Origin: Rodentolepis nana
Lineage: Eukaryota; Platyhelminthes; Cestoda; Cyclophyllidea; Hymenolepididae
Direction: 5' to 3'
DNA length: 32,316 nucleotides
Assembly: GCA_900617975.1 (NCBI GenBank)
Contig: UZAE01012764.1
Span: 1 to 32,316 of the forward strand
Shown here: one piece after another, positions 10,742-21,179 of the stretch
Layout: each line of letters starts with the position of its first letter
Position numbering within the stretch: position 1 is the first letter of the stretch
Position numbers and translations under genes: made by a program
Notes under the pieces: model-generated
Seen by the model: the letters and a program-made list of their open reading frames with translations, nothing else
What the model was told of the DNA's origin: nothing
The model's database searches: none

Positions 10742-13700
10742 ACTCTAGAATCAAAATTACAAACGACTCACAAAGTTTAAAAGTGCAGATTATTCTGGAA
10801 CCACCCATTTAAAAGGAGCATATGTTAAAATTAGTGCTCATTTTGAAAATGAAAACCTCATAATACCAACTTAACTTGATTTTTCATCTTTGCTAAATCT
10901 GTAATTTTGTAGTCTTTAGGGGCTGGCTAAATGCATGTTATAAAAGAGATTGATTAAAATGGAGCAACCTTTGGCATGTTAAAGAAGAGCAAAAATAATG
11001 TTTGGATGCGAATTTAAATATTGTTGCTCAACAATTAGTGATAACTTGATTGGAAATCAAAATCCCTACAAAATCCCGAACTGAATGATTCTTTGCAGTA
11101 GTTCCCCTCACCGATTTTCAATCTTGGTGTATTTTTTTCATAAAACACAATTTAAAGTAGAAAAATATTGAAATCTAAAGTTTAATTTCTTTTTTTAGAA
11201 TGAATATGTTTCACTTGTATCCCATTAAAAAGACCCCCCAAAATAGAAAACATTTATTTAGAAATGAAAGGCAAGGAGGATACGTTCAACGGTTTCGAGG
11301 CTCTTGATGAAAACAGGTACGGCAATGAGAGTTTTGGAGGGGGCAACTTTGTTAATGTGCAAGTAAAGTTCAGACTGGTCATTAAAAAAGGGGAGCTTGA
11401 AATGAATGCTGTGAAATACGGGAACGTTAGCAACCGATTTAGAGCAATGATGGTGAGGAGGATTCTTTGCCCTTATTCGCGAAAGATGTAAGAATTCAAG
11501 TAGCGAATCACTCTTAGGCATTACTGTAACTTAGTAAAAACACTCAAATTAAAGACGATTAATCAGTGAATTATTTTTGATTGAAGGTCCAGACACAGCC
11601 TAATTGCTGGCCGTTTTTTCTGAATAATGGTCATACAGTTAGAAGTCAAGTGCATGCGCATATTGACAAGGATATAGAGGCTACTTATCACGGGAAAAAC
11701 TAAGAATATGCGCCAGTGAGTATGAGATTAACGTTTTAGTAGCTACTTGAAGAGCAAAATCCTAGGCATTTTCATAATTTTTACACCTATCAGCACTAAT
11801 CCCTGGTTTCTTGTTGCGTTTGCTATCGCTCCCAATGATGTTTGAGAAGCTTAATCGTGTGATAGCCCAAAGCTCACAATCGTCCCCTCTAAAGCGGGTT
11901 ATTTAAATTAGTGCCATAAGCTAATTCACCTTTCCTTGATTAAGAAGTGTTAAGGTTTTGTTTCCTTATCAACAGCGTTAGAAACCATTCCATCGCTTTA
12001 CCCTACCTCTTCTCCACCTAAATAAATAATCCCCTTTTCACTCAGAAAATCCCCCTCCCTCCCCCACGGTCATTTGACTTCTTATATGATGGAATCTCAG
12101 GAACTTTTCTTTCCTACTCCAATCGCTCTCTGCCCTTCTCTACTCTCTGATATTTCAATTGACATCCAACATTCGGTGTTCTGTTTGACCTGAGGGGCAA
12201 AGTGTATTCGCTGTCAGTCACTAACTAATAGTCCTGACTTCCAGTTTCTTAATTACAACATATTTTACTGCGACAAAATAAACGCCAATTTTTTGATGTA
12301 GTAAAATCCGTAGTTTTGGGTCTGTTACTCGCTTTACTTATCGCAGAAAAAATAGCTAACAAGGTGAGAGTTATTAGAAACATGACTGATCAGAATTATA
12401 TCTTCAAAATTGACGTAATCTATTGTGGGGAATGTAACGTCAGAACGGATGAAGCAAAAAAACATATGAGCGTCCAAATTTTATGAAACACTATATGCGT
12501 CATTATAGTGAGGCTAATAGGGCAGCGATCTCTCAACCAATCAAAAATCAAAGTCATTACGTGGTTATCATACCCAAAAGTGTATATAATGACAACGTTT
12601 CCTTCAGTCAAAAACTTTACCCCTCACACACCACACCTACAGAGCAACCCAAAACATAACATCACCTAAATAAGCGTATTCCATGATATACGTCTGTTTC
12701 TTCTATAACGTGGTAGATTAGGTTACTTTTGGGATCCATTCCAAATTGGGTGAATCTACCATAGAGATTAATTGCTTTTTAATTATATTACTGCCAATAA
12801 TTTTCAAAAAAAGCAGAATGTTTAAAATAAAAGAGGTTAGATATTGGCATTCAACTTTATAATTCAAATATTATAAATCTTTTATTCTTGGGAAAAATTT
12901 TTTTCTAAAACTTTATATCATAAAATTAATTTTTTTGCATTTGATAATCCCTCTACCTAAAAGGTCAACCATCAATTTTTACAAAAAAAGGATTAGATGC
13001 ATACGTTTGGAAGATCTTTTACAACGAGGCGTAAACGTAAGTTGAAGAGGTCTCAGGAAATAACTCCCACACTCCAATAGATTAACACGACATACATTTT
13101 CACAAGATTTCACTGGGGTTATAAAACCACAAGCTAATTCCTACTAACCTGACCTATTTTACAATGCACATTTTTTAGTTGCCCCATTATATACATATTT
13201 GAGAGTACTCTTTCTTATGATTCCATTAAGAAGAATTGATTAATAAAAATTAATGAAGCAGTATTGCTTGAACTTTGGGAAACAAAGAAGTGAAGGTAGT
13301 AATGAGCCATTTGAAATACTCATCTTTCCCTCCATACAACTCTTTCATACAAACCGTGCATGATACTGTTTCATAGTTTGATACATTATCGAAATGATTG
13401 GCTAAGCGACTGTAGAATCTTGGAGATCTGTGCACGGTGTGTTAACTACAATCACCTAATCTCTAATCTACTTTAGCAATTGAGACACCCCACATTTTAA
13501 CACACATCCAAATCGACAGTTAAAGTCCACTACAATCGTAATTCCATCAGGAGCAGATTGGTTATAACATCTTATGACCATTCTTCTCCCTCTCCCCTCC
13601 CCCCTCCAACCCTCCATAAAGAATATTCTTGGAAATTTTTTTTCAATCTAAAATATCGCTCTAGGTCTGTCTACCCCATTCTCATTCATTTGGCTGATAC

Positions 13701-15221
13701 TTCAGCGCTTTTCTTGTGCATTGTCGAGTATATACCTTTGGGAAACCTTAACGATCACCTTATGGCAGTCCTTTCAAAGTCCTGAAACGCTTCCTTCCCA
13801 GTTAGAACGATACTGAGGACTCTTTGGGCGCGGGCATTTTAATCCGGCCTATTTAGACCCCCCATGTAAACCGATCGATAATTCTGTTGCTGTGTGTTTT
13901 ATACGCCTTCTTGCTCCATCTCTACTCACCTTTACACCTATTCAGTCCTCATATAAAGATAGCGTGTCCCTTCGACTCTTCCGGTTCCATCCGTAATCTA
14001 AGGTACTTTTCAAATTACTACCTCACACACTTTTATTTTTCCACCTAAAGTTAATCACCATAAAATTCAGGAAAGTGCAGCGTGCTACTGATTGCCAATC
14101 GTACAAACGCAGACTTACAGGCAGAGGTCTCCTACAAAATCAGCAATCAATATTTGGGCAAAATTGCGTTAATTTTACCATATTAGTCAGCCACTTTTGA
14201 GTATGTTTATGTTTCTTTGTTTTTTTTTCACTTTGACGCTTCAAAATTCGAGGGGGAGCGGGGAGAGGTGAAGAGGCAACTATAGCTGTACTTGTCTCCA
14301 CCTGATTTGCCTTCTGAGAGAAATATCAAAGGTTTTATTTGCATACTACCAATTGTAAATTACTTCCCAAGTCCTAAATTCCAAAAGTACAGTAATTATT
14401 TTGCAGTGAAATGGAAATTGACGCTTAGCATGCTAATGGAATTGATCATCCAAAATTCGCTTAGTCGACAACATTTAGTACAATGCCAAGTTTTATGTAT
14501 TAATGCAGTGAAAAGAAGAGACTTGCCAAAAATTGGGCACGATTTTGGTATTGCTGAAAGCCCTTTCCTGCTATCCAATTGGGAGTTTTACACTAAAACG
14601 CTCCGACAAATTGGAAAGGACATAGAATGAGTAAAGTACGCTCTCGACTGTCAAACCTATAAGATGTGATTTATGCTTTCAACTTCTACTTGAGGGCTTG
14701 TCGCTTATGGACGTCATAAAATGTGTCTAATTTTCATCGATTTGGACAATGAGAAGGAGCTCGGCTTTAATAACTTATTCTTTATATATATAGTTGATAA
14801 AACATAGTAGATAGCAAGTACGTGCACATTTTAAACAGATGTTAAAGCTGAAATTCTAAAGATTATTCAGTTGTTTTAACAGCAGTTGTGTGGGGAATAA
14901 TTCTGATTGACATACGTTGATAAAGCATCAAGATAGTTGACGAATTTCTCAATCCTACCCAGAGTTTGGATTCCTAAAATTTGCTCTCATTTTCTGAGTA
15001 TAGGTTCATAACAATGATGCCCAAAATGTATTAGTGGCTGAATTATCACCTCTAGTGCAAAAATATGATAATCGTCTCGCTTTCGGAATCATTAAAAAAA
15101 TCTTTGAAGTAAAATGTTAAGGCTATCAGCCATAAATAAACCATTGCTCAACTTGTACAGACCGTTATGAATAGGATATCACTCGGCTATCCATGTTACT
15201 GACTATGTGGTTAGAAGTTCT
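10742..15221. other. Unassigned DNA between S2 and S3
   Basis: Four and a half kilobases without a supportable gene. An open frame on both strands at 11258-11521 (75 codons plus, 87 codons minus) sits in a locally GC-richer patch, so the double opening probably reflects composition. The 112-codon frame at 14292-14630 is the longest non-transposon frame on plus, but in sequence this AT-rich about one frame of that length is expected by chance in 32 kb. Neither shows a recognisable domain. A CCAAT/TATA repeat lies at 12526-12603. Confidence 0.6.
12526..12603 (+). repeat. Dispersed repeat with CCAAT and TATA boxes, copy 2
   Basis: Second copy of the repeat at 9102-9178. CCAAT is at 12537-12541, AAGTCATTACGTGGTTATCA follows at 12551-12570, and TATATAA is at 12583-12589. 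The box spacing matches copy 1. Here the TATA element is a canonical match and the middle block TCATTACGTGG is closer to an ATF/CREB-type half-site. No reading frame with recognisable motifs follows downstream. Confidence 0.5.
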
Positions 15222-15238
15222 GTTAAAGCAAATATTAT

Positions 15239-15551
15239 TATTATATCCAATGGCAGCCGTTTTGATGGTTATCATTAGCCCTTTAGTTGACTACAGGCTT
15301 CACAGAGGGGATGAATATCAAAGTGGAAAAATCGAGAAGGTGGGGGGGGGGGGGCCGAAGGGTATTTCAAAGACGAAGGCAGATAAGGTGGAAAAAAGGT
15401 TAGGTGAGTTCTGTGGAAGTAGTCGAATATGACACAGTGGAGTCATGATAGTTTGAAGTCAGAAGTCAACTTCCAGGTAATAGACTGTTTTGCCGTATGA
15501 GTATACGTTGCCCATGGTGCACCACGTAGAGGTAAGTCTATTACACACCCC
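15239..15551 (-). mobile_element. Short ribozyme-headed element S3 (minus strand)
   Basis: Full-length copy in reverse orientation. The flanks carry TAAAGCAAATATTAT at 15224-15238 and 15554-15568, exact over 15 bases. Extending two bases to 15222 and 15552 gives 16 of 17 matches and places the element 5' end at 15551. The tail is a short ATT repeat, not TAAA. The 3' block (rc CTAATGATAACCATCAAAAC), the pyrimidine body, the leader with the conserved ATG and the ribozyme head are all present. A run of 13 G (15342-15354 on plus) has expanded inside the body. Confidence 0.9.
15480..15551 (-). ncRNA. HDV-like ribozyme, S3 copy
   Basis: Read on minus, P1 is GGGGTGT against GCACCAT (one mismatch, G1-U kept). 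P2 is ATAGACTT with CAGTCTAT (seven pairs). P3 is ACC with GGT. L3 is TCTACGT, so P1.1 is CT with GG. P4 is perfect, CGTAT-ACTC-ATACG, followed by GCAAAA with the candidate catalytic C. G1 at 15551 abuts the target-site duplication. Confidence 0.8.
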
Positions 15552-15568
15552 GCTAAAGCAAATATTAT

Positions 15569-16119
15569 GCAACCGGAACTCAAAATAAGGCAAGCGAAAT
15601 AAGTTTCGTTCAGTTCCTCTACATCAATTATTGGACACCCTGATAGGTGACTTAAGTAGTGTCTGATATCTGAAAGTTTTAGCAATTTTCTATTTTTTGC
15701 AATTTATAATCAAAGTCTAACTGACAACTTTGAAGCTCGTATATTCGGTTTATTTTCAAAAGTTTGACGATGTATTGCACATTTTGAGAATTTAAATCGA
15801 CTTTAAGAGATCATATAATATTTTACCCAAAAGCATGATTCACCTATTTATATTCGATTCGAGAAAAACTTAAAACTGGATTTTAATAGTATTTTTTGCT
15901 CTATTTAGATTACGTTTTGCATCTATTTTAACGCATCATTCTGTCGTCTCGTGTCGATCGATGTTGAGTTATAAATGGCATTAATGCCAAATTTGCAGAT
16001 GTTATTTGCTGAAAAAATGGATTGTAATTTAAAGCCTACGTGTATTTAAACACTTTATACGATTTATAGGTTCTAATAGAGTGATATTTATTTAATATGA
16101 AGTCCAGATGATAATTATT
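15569..16119. other. Unassigned AT-rich spacer
   Basis: Between S3 and S4, two short elements in the same orientation. I see no gene, structured RNA or mobile element end in it. Confidence 0.6.
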
Positions 16120-16430
16120 TATATATTTATTTATAGCGAATGGCACGCATTATGATAGTTATCATTAGCTCTTTAGCTGACTTCGAGGTCCACAGAGGGA
16201 AGGGAAATCATCGTTAAAAATGTCGAGAGGGGGAACAGAAGAGAGAATCACAGATGCGGGAGAAACAGATGCAAATGTAGAGAAAAAGGTAAGGTGAGGT
16301 AAGTACTGTAAAGTTGTCGAATCAATGTAGTTTGAAGTCAGAAGTCAACTTCCGGTTTATGGACGTCTTTACCGCGGGGTTAAACGTTGCCCAGGGTGTA
16401 CCACGTGGAGGTAAGTCATTCGCGCATCCC
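16120..16430 (-). mobile_element. Short ribozyme-headed element S4 (minus strand)
   Basis: Near-complete copy in reverse orientation. The TAAA-type tail appears on plus as TATTTATTTATAG, followed by GCGAATGGCACGCATTATGAT. Body and leader are readable, but the leader has lost several bases around the start codon (AATCAATGTAGTTTGAAGTC on plus). The head is eroded. A possible ATTATT duplication (16114-16119 and 16431-16436) is too short and AT-rich to trust. It seems older than S1 or S3. Confidence 0.82.
16359..16430 (-). ncRNA. HDV-like ribozyme remnant, S4 copy
   Basis: Read on minus, P3 (ACC with GGT), L3 TCCACGT, P1.1 (CC with GG) and most of P1' (ACACCCT) remain. The 5' strand of P1 (GGGATGC), P2 (AATGACTT) and the P4 stem are mutated. 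It is recognisable by homology and would not be expected to cleave. Confidence 0.6.
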
Positions 16431-17483
16431 ATTATTCGATTATAATTAATTAAAATATTAGATTGTAGTGAGGAGATTATTGAGCCAGAGATAATATCGA
16501 TAAACCATAATAATGCGTATTCATAAGTGTGAACTTTTTACAATGTACGTAGAATGAAATATTACACACAAGCAAATTTCCAGAAATTGAGAAGATGATA
16601 CATTCAGGATAAATAACCTTGATAACCCTGCTAAACAGGCTGATTTCACGTCATTGAATCTTCATAATCGTTAACACCAAGTATTATTAAATTATTTAAT
16701 TTCTTTTACAAAAAACACAATACGTTGCTGAGAACAACGTCAAGTGTACTAAAGGATTTGACTGCATTTGGGTTTTACGTTTTGGTTGAGCAACATTCAC
16801 CAATTTTGACTCTCGCGCCTTTTAATTCAAGGTCATGTTTTGGCACATGGATTACAGAAGCGGCTTGTCTATTACATCTGGTACTAATTGAGTTGGCTTT
16901 TAGCAAAGATGGTTCGACTTGCCACTTTGTCTCGTTTCCTTTCTAATATTAGCTCATGTACTATATAATCCTATAATCATAGTAAACCAGGAATGTTATT
17001 GATGGTTTGAATTTCCATAAAAGTCCGGTCATTAATGCATTCTCTGTGGATTATCAGTAGCCGTTGAAGACTATTTAATATTTTCTTAAAATCAACAGTT
17101 AGATAATAGTGACCGGTTTTGAAGCATTGATCGCGGTTTCGCGGTGGAATTAACACCAGATTTAAAAAAGATTTAGACTGAATGGGTGCCTAGAAATGTT
17201 AAACTCAATGAATCAGAGCGCTACTTTATCTTCCGAATTAAGTGCCAACTAGAATTACTAACATTCTTATTTCTTCCCCCTCTTGATGGTTACACTTTGA
17301 CCTGAGATTTATATGCGTAAGCGAATGCGGTGTTAGACTCTTACCCTAAAATTACTTAATTCCCATAAATTCTACCTTCATCGTAATTACGCAGAAACAA
17401 AATAACATTTCTCACTGAAAAGACCATAATCGGCTTCGCCATTCCAAACCCTAAATCATTTTCAAAAGAAGGATAGCCGTGAG
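16431..17483. other. Unassigned DNA between S4 and S5
   Basis: No supportable gene. A 73-codon frame at 16725-16946 lacks recognisable motifs and is within chance expectation. Confidence 0.6.
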
Positions 17484-17674
17484 GTCTCACATTACCCTTT
17501 CTATGCCTTTGTGTCTGTCTGTCTGTCTCTTTTACCTCTGTGAATCATTCTTCGGTTCCTCCCTTTCGACTTTTCCTCACTTCGATGTTAATCCCCCCCC
17601 CTTCTGTGAAGCCTGAAGTCAACTAAAGGGCTAATGTTGACTATCAAAACGCCTGCCATTTGATATTAATAAAT
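17484..17674 (+). mobile_element. Short element S5, 5'-truncated
   Basis: The 3' part of the short retroposon, starting within the pyrimidine body (CTTTGTGTCTGTCTGTCTGT) and running through TGTGAAGCCTGAAGTCAACT, AAAGGGCTAATG, TCAAAACGCCTGCCATTTGA and a short TATTAATAAA tail. The ribozyme head and leader are missing. Such truncation is typical of incomplete reverse transcription. A C-run (17588-17597 region) lies close to the end of the body. No clear duplication was found. Confidence 0.85.
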
Positions 17675-18628
17675 TGTTCATGTTAGTATGAAAAATACAA
17701 AATGTATTTCTAAAAAGACACCTAAGATTGGGACATGGTGATAAAGCTCATTTTAAAGTGAAGAAGAGGGTGTCGAGTCGAAATTGAGAAGATTCAAAAG
17801 TTGGTGTTCAATTGATTTCCTGATTCATCGATCTCATTTGATGTCCAAGCGCTAGTTAAGTCGTTCGCTTTACTTAAACCACAGTAGGTAACGTGAGCTA
17901 TTACCTCTTTCCCAAGAGTTTTAGAATATTACTTTCTCCCTAAAATCTCACATAATATTTCGAAGTTAGTCGTTTTTTCCAGCAATCGCTCATTGATCTC
18001 CTGTGCACCAACTTTGCTGATTGACGAAATCGTTCAAAGCAACTGAAACGGTTTTACTTAAAAGAAGCAAACGCCTGCCATTTGAAATAAATAAATAAAT
18101 AAACTTCTGGAAAGCATCTAGTGCAACATCCTCAGATTTTCTTGCTGCCTTCTTAACTTCTTCTCATAATATTCCTGTTATTTCTTTAGAAGTAAATACT
18201 TCAAATTTTGGTTTTTTATGGTAGAGATCAAATTCAACCATGACATTACCGATCAGGAACTAAAGTTTTGAGTTCATATTAATGTACCGTCTCTAAATTG
18301 TCCATTTAACGTCGTCCATGTCTTTATCAAAAGATAAAATACCTATTTTCATTTTAATAAAAAGCTAGGAGTTAATATGGTACATTGCAATCCTCTTTAG
18401 GTCACGCTGACGATACAAGTGATACTCGTGACTTTAATAATGATGGAGAAAAAATGAATTCTCAATTATCTCAAACCGGTTAAAATGAAAATATTTAAAA
18501 GTATATCAGTATTATAAAATTTACTTGATATTATCACCGGTAATTGATTCTTTTGACCTTTTGAAATAAATAAATAATATTGGTTTATTCTTTCAATTAT
18601 TCTTTCAATGAGAACATTTTATTAGCCA
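17675..18628. other. Unassigned DNA between S5 and mariner
   Basis: Apart from the tail fragment S6 at 18069-18104, nothing recognisable is present. TTTTGAAATAAATAAATAAT near 18559-18579 resembles the short-element tail, but without the CGCCTGCC block it cannot be assigned. Confidence 0.6.
18069..18104 (+). mobile_element. Short element S6, tail-only fragment
   Basis: Only the last part of the element remains: AAACGCCTGCCATTTGA followed by (AATA)n. This is either an extreme 5' truncation during reverse transcription or a deletion remnant. The 14-bp CGCCTGCCATTTGA match is the diagnostic 3' block of the family. Confidence 0.7.
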
Positions 18629-18647
18629 ATATATATATATATATATA

Positions 18648-18677
18648 TTAGGTTGGCAACTAAGTCATTGTCGATTT
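18648..18677 (-). repeat. Mariner 3' terminal inverted repeat
   Basis: TTAGGTTGGCAACTAAGT and the following bases match the terminal repeat typical of irritans-type mariners. The partner repeat at the 5' end is not found near 19640, so the pair needed for transposase-mediated excision is broken. Confidence 0.85.
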
Positions 18678-18721
18678 CAAATAAGAAGGCAAATTCGGAA
18701 TTTTTGTTTAAAAATATAACT

Positions 18722-19638
18722 TTATTCAATTAGATATTGGCCGTTCTTGTCGATGACCTTTTTTCATCGTTCTGGCAGAGTAAAAATTCCCCGTTCGTAA
18801 AATGTCTGGTCTTTGCTATTAAAAAACTGAATTAGGTGTGATCCGACATCATCCGCGTTGTTAAAAATTTTACCATCTAAAGAGTTTTGCATGAAACGAA
18901 ACAAATGGTAATCTGAAGGCGCAAGGTCAGGGCTATATGGTGGGTGTGACAAAACATCCCAACTCAGTTCCAATAATTTTTGCCGAGTAACCAAAGATGT
19001 GTAGAGCCTTGCGTTATCATGATGGAAAACAACACCCTTCCGATTTGATAATGTTGTTCAACATACACATTTGAATTTATCGTTTGGTTCTGCGGCATGA
19101 GTTCAAAATACAAAATTCCTTTGTGATCCCACCAGACTGACAGCATAATCTTTTTTGGTGAATCTCTGCTTTTGATACTGTTTGGGCTGGTTGATCTTGC
19201 TTCACCCATGATCTCTTGCGAGTAACATTGTTATAAACTATCCACTTTTCGTCGCCAGTAACTAGGTTCTTCAGAAATGGATCATTCTCATTCTCATTGC
19301 GTTTCAGTAGCGGCGAATCACAGATGCTAATCCGTTGCATCAAATGAATTTCCTTTAACTGGTGAGGGATCCATAAATCAAGTTTCTTGACATAACCAAG
19401 GGGTTTTAATTTTTTTTCAAAGCATGTATGCGACACATTGAGCTTCTCTGCAATATCTCGTGTTGTGCTGTGACGATTTGAATCGATAACGGCCTTGATA
19501 TGGGTTTCATCCACTTCGACTGGGCGGCCAGATCGTTGTGAATTTTTCAGTGAAAAATCACCGGAACGAAATCTTTCAAACCAATTTCGACACTGCCTTT
19601 CTTTTAAGGCTTCATCTCCATATACGGCACATAACTTT

Positions 19639-19640
<2 letters not shown>
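18722..19640 (-). pseudogene. Mariner transposase pseudogene
   Basis: DDD-type transposase remnant. It starts at KLCAVYGDEALKERQCRNW, lacking the usual first residues. SLKNSQRSGRPVEVDETHIKA and the helix-turn-helix part TTRDIAEKLNVSH follow, then GYVKKLDLWIPHQL in place of the usual WVPHEL. The first catalytic Asp is in TGDEKW. A frameshift after KAEIHQK moves the reading to KIMLSVWWDHKGILYFEL. After YVEQ, some 16-20 codons are deleted and the frame changes. The second Asp is in VVFHHDNARLYTS, and the third in PPYSPDLAPSDYHLF, with D34D-type spacing. Near the end the Trp codon expected after LPER is TGA, then KKVIDKNGQYLIE and the normal stop at 18722-18724 follow. NENEND near residue 70 of the remnant is a 6-bp duplication. 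No functional protein is possible. Confidence 0.92.

Positions 19641-19671
<31 letters not shown>
19641..19671. repeat. (TA)n microsatellite at mariner's broken end
   Basis: About 15 TA units directly at the breakpoint of the mariner. A shorter (TA)n run at 18629-18647 abuts the intact end. Mariner inserts at TA, so the simplest reading is insertion into a (TA)n array followed by loss of the 5' end. Confidence 0.9.
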
Positions 19672-19674
<3 letters not shown>

Positions 19675-20141
19675 GTATTTCATAATCTCCAATAAAACAA
19701 GAAGAAAATTACTGTTTTTTGATTTTCTTTTTTTCCAGTGAAAGCATTTCAAACTCCAATTTGAAATTACAAGTTGACGCAGATGTGACCGGAAATGCAA
19801 GAATAGCATATTCCACGCGAAGCAATATATAATATCGATGCATGTGAAGACAGAAAATATAGTTCGGATAATTTTAATGGAATTATATCTAGCCATGTTA
19901 AATAAAGAAATATTTCAAAAAGTGCGGTCATAATTATGCCATTAAGTCAAGAGTCTTTTTTATTTACATACGAGAAGCATTGGACCAGGGAAAATTGTGA
20001 AATTTAATTGTTTGAATCTAATTTTTCATAATTTATCCTGTATTTCTCGAATGAGTTCTTCCTCACGACATTCAGAGTTGATCGGTCAGTTGAGTTAGTA
20101 ATATCATTGATCATGTCAATGAGGTCAATTTGATCATTCTT
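19672..20141. other. Unassigned spacer between mariner and S7
   Basis: No gene, inverted repeat end or RNA could be recognised. Antisense frames here are extensions of TA-repeat codons. Confidence 0.6.
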
Positions 20142-20153
20142 ATATGCACACTC

Positions 20154-20225
20154 GGGGTTCGCGATACACTTGCCTTCACATGGAGCACGCTGGACAATGT
20201 ATACTCATACGGCAAAAATGTCCAC
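20154..20225 (+). ncRNA. HDV-like ribozyme remnant, S7 copy
   Basis: G1 lies directly after the duplication. P1 is GGGGTTC against GCACGCT with two mismatches, P3 is GCC with GGA, L3 is TTCACAT, and P1.1 is partly lost. P4 is TGTAT-ACTC-ATACG (still pairs, with one wobble), followed by GCAAAAA. P2 is eroded (ATACACTT against TGTCCAC). It is homologous, probably inactive. Confidence 0.65.
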
Positions 20226-20470
20226 AAACCGCCAGTTGATTTCTCACTTCCAACTATCATGACCTCCCTGTATTACGTTTTCCACCACTTCCACAGTACT
20301 CACCTTTACTTTTAATTCCACCTTTGTGTCAGTCTCTTTACATCTGTAAATCACTCTTCTGTTAGAACTCCCGACTTTGCATGACTTTAATGTTCCCTCC
20401 TCTGTGAAGCCCGAAGTCAACTAAAAAGCCAGTGACAACAGTTATAAAGCCTTCTATTTGATATAAATAA
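20154..20470 (+). mobile_element. Short ribozyme-headed element S7
   Basis: Full-length 317-bp copy. Duplications ATATGCACACTC (20142-20153) and ATATGCATACTC (20471-20482) agree at 11 of 12 bases. Head, leader (CAGTTGATTTCTCACTTCC), conserved ATG, body with CCACCTTTGTGTCAGTCTC, 3' block (GAAGCCCGAAGTCAACTAAA, GCCTTCTATTTGATATAA) and tail are all present. After the ATG a 17-codon frame runs to a stop. It is not shared by the other copies. Confidence 0.9.
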
Positions 20471-21156
20471 ATATGCATACTCTAGTTCACTTAACAGCTT
20501 TGCCTATGGTGGACGTAGAACTTAAATGTCTATAACGGGGAAGGGATTGTGATGTTCTTAATCTTACTTCTTGATCAAAATGAGCAGCACTCATTATTGT
20601 TGCTCAAACGTTAACTGAAACTACCGGATTCACTCTGACTTCTCTGTAAGTCTGAAAGTTGTATTGGAGCCTATTAAAATCCATTCCAAGTTCTCAATTC
20701 GGAATAGAGGTGAATTCTTATAATACATTACTCAAGTTAGCAGAGGCTTCCTTGCCACAATCAAGGCTATAAACTAGATTGTCGATAGCCATTGTCTAGT
20801 AGTTCTCATCTCGATCTGCACTAATATATCAGATTTCATCCGGTGCCATGACAGCACCAGCCATTTTTCAGTAAATAATGAATGTCAATATATATCTGGC
20901 CTCCCCGGCACTGGTAAATACCCAATTGTAGGAATCCGCTCTAAGTAGGAACTTCAGAAAAGCATTATCACTCTCTTTTTCAATGTATTCATGAGTATTG
21001 TATTTGTTTTCCTGTTGTAAAGTGCACATTAATGCGTGTTGATAATGTCCCCTGTACCTGCATTCTCACTTCCCGTTGTCACTTAATGCGGATTTGTGTC
21101 AACACTCTAAAATATTCGATCTTTTTTGGATGATTTTCTGAAAAGAAAAGCTCTCA

Positions 21157-21179
21157 GTAATAATAATAATAATAATAAT
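21157..21179. repeat. (TAA)n microsatellite
   Basis: Seven TAA units, without an adjacent retroposon 3' block. Confidence 0.85.

Larger units (their letters stand above)
18648..19640 (-). mobile_element. Mariner transposon, irritans-type, 5'-truncated
   Basis: DNA transposon of the Tc1/mariner superfamily on the minus strand. The 3' terminal inverted repeat begins TTAGGTTGGCAACTAAGT at 18648, next to a TA (18646-18647) at the end of a (TA)n run. The transposase remnant occupies the interior. The 5' end is absent: about 25-30 N-terminal codons, the 5' untranslated region and the other inverted repeat are replaced by a (TA)15 tract at 19641-19671. The surviving length is 993 bp against about 1.28 kb for a full element. 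The subfamily call rests on the transposase motifs and the terminal sequence. Confidence 0.9.

Noticed and set aside
11258..11521. Open frames on both strands
   Set aside because: The patch is GC-richer, which lowers stop frequency on both strands. No domain is visible on either.
14292..14630. 112-codon open frame, the longest non-transposon frame on plus
   Set aside because: With about two thirds A+T, roughly one frame of this length is expected by chance in six frames over 32 kb. It has no recognisable motif, and an opposing 60-codon frame overlaps it.
15002..15117. Possible terminal exon after TTTTCTGAGTATAG encoding about 37 residues (NDAQNVLVAELSPLVQKYD)
   Set aside because: An acceptor-like site followed by a short open frame occurs often by chance; there is no upstream exon or homology to back it.
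19495..19741. Plus-strand frames over the mariner 5' region
   Set aside because: They are complements of the transposase and TA-repeat translations.
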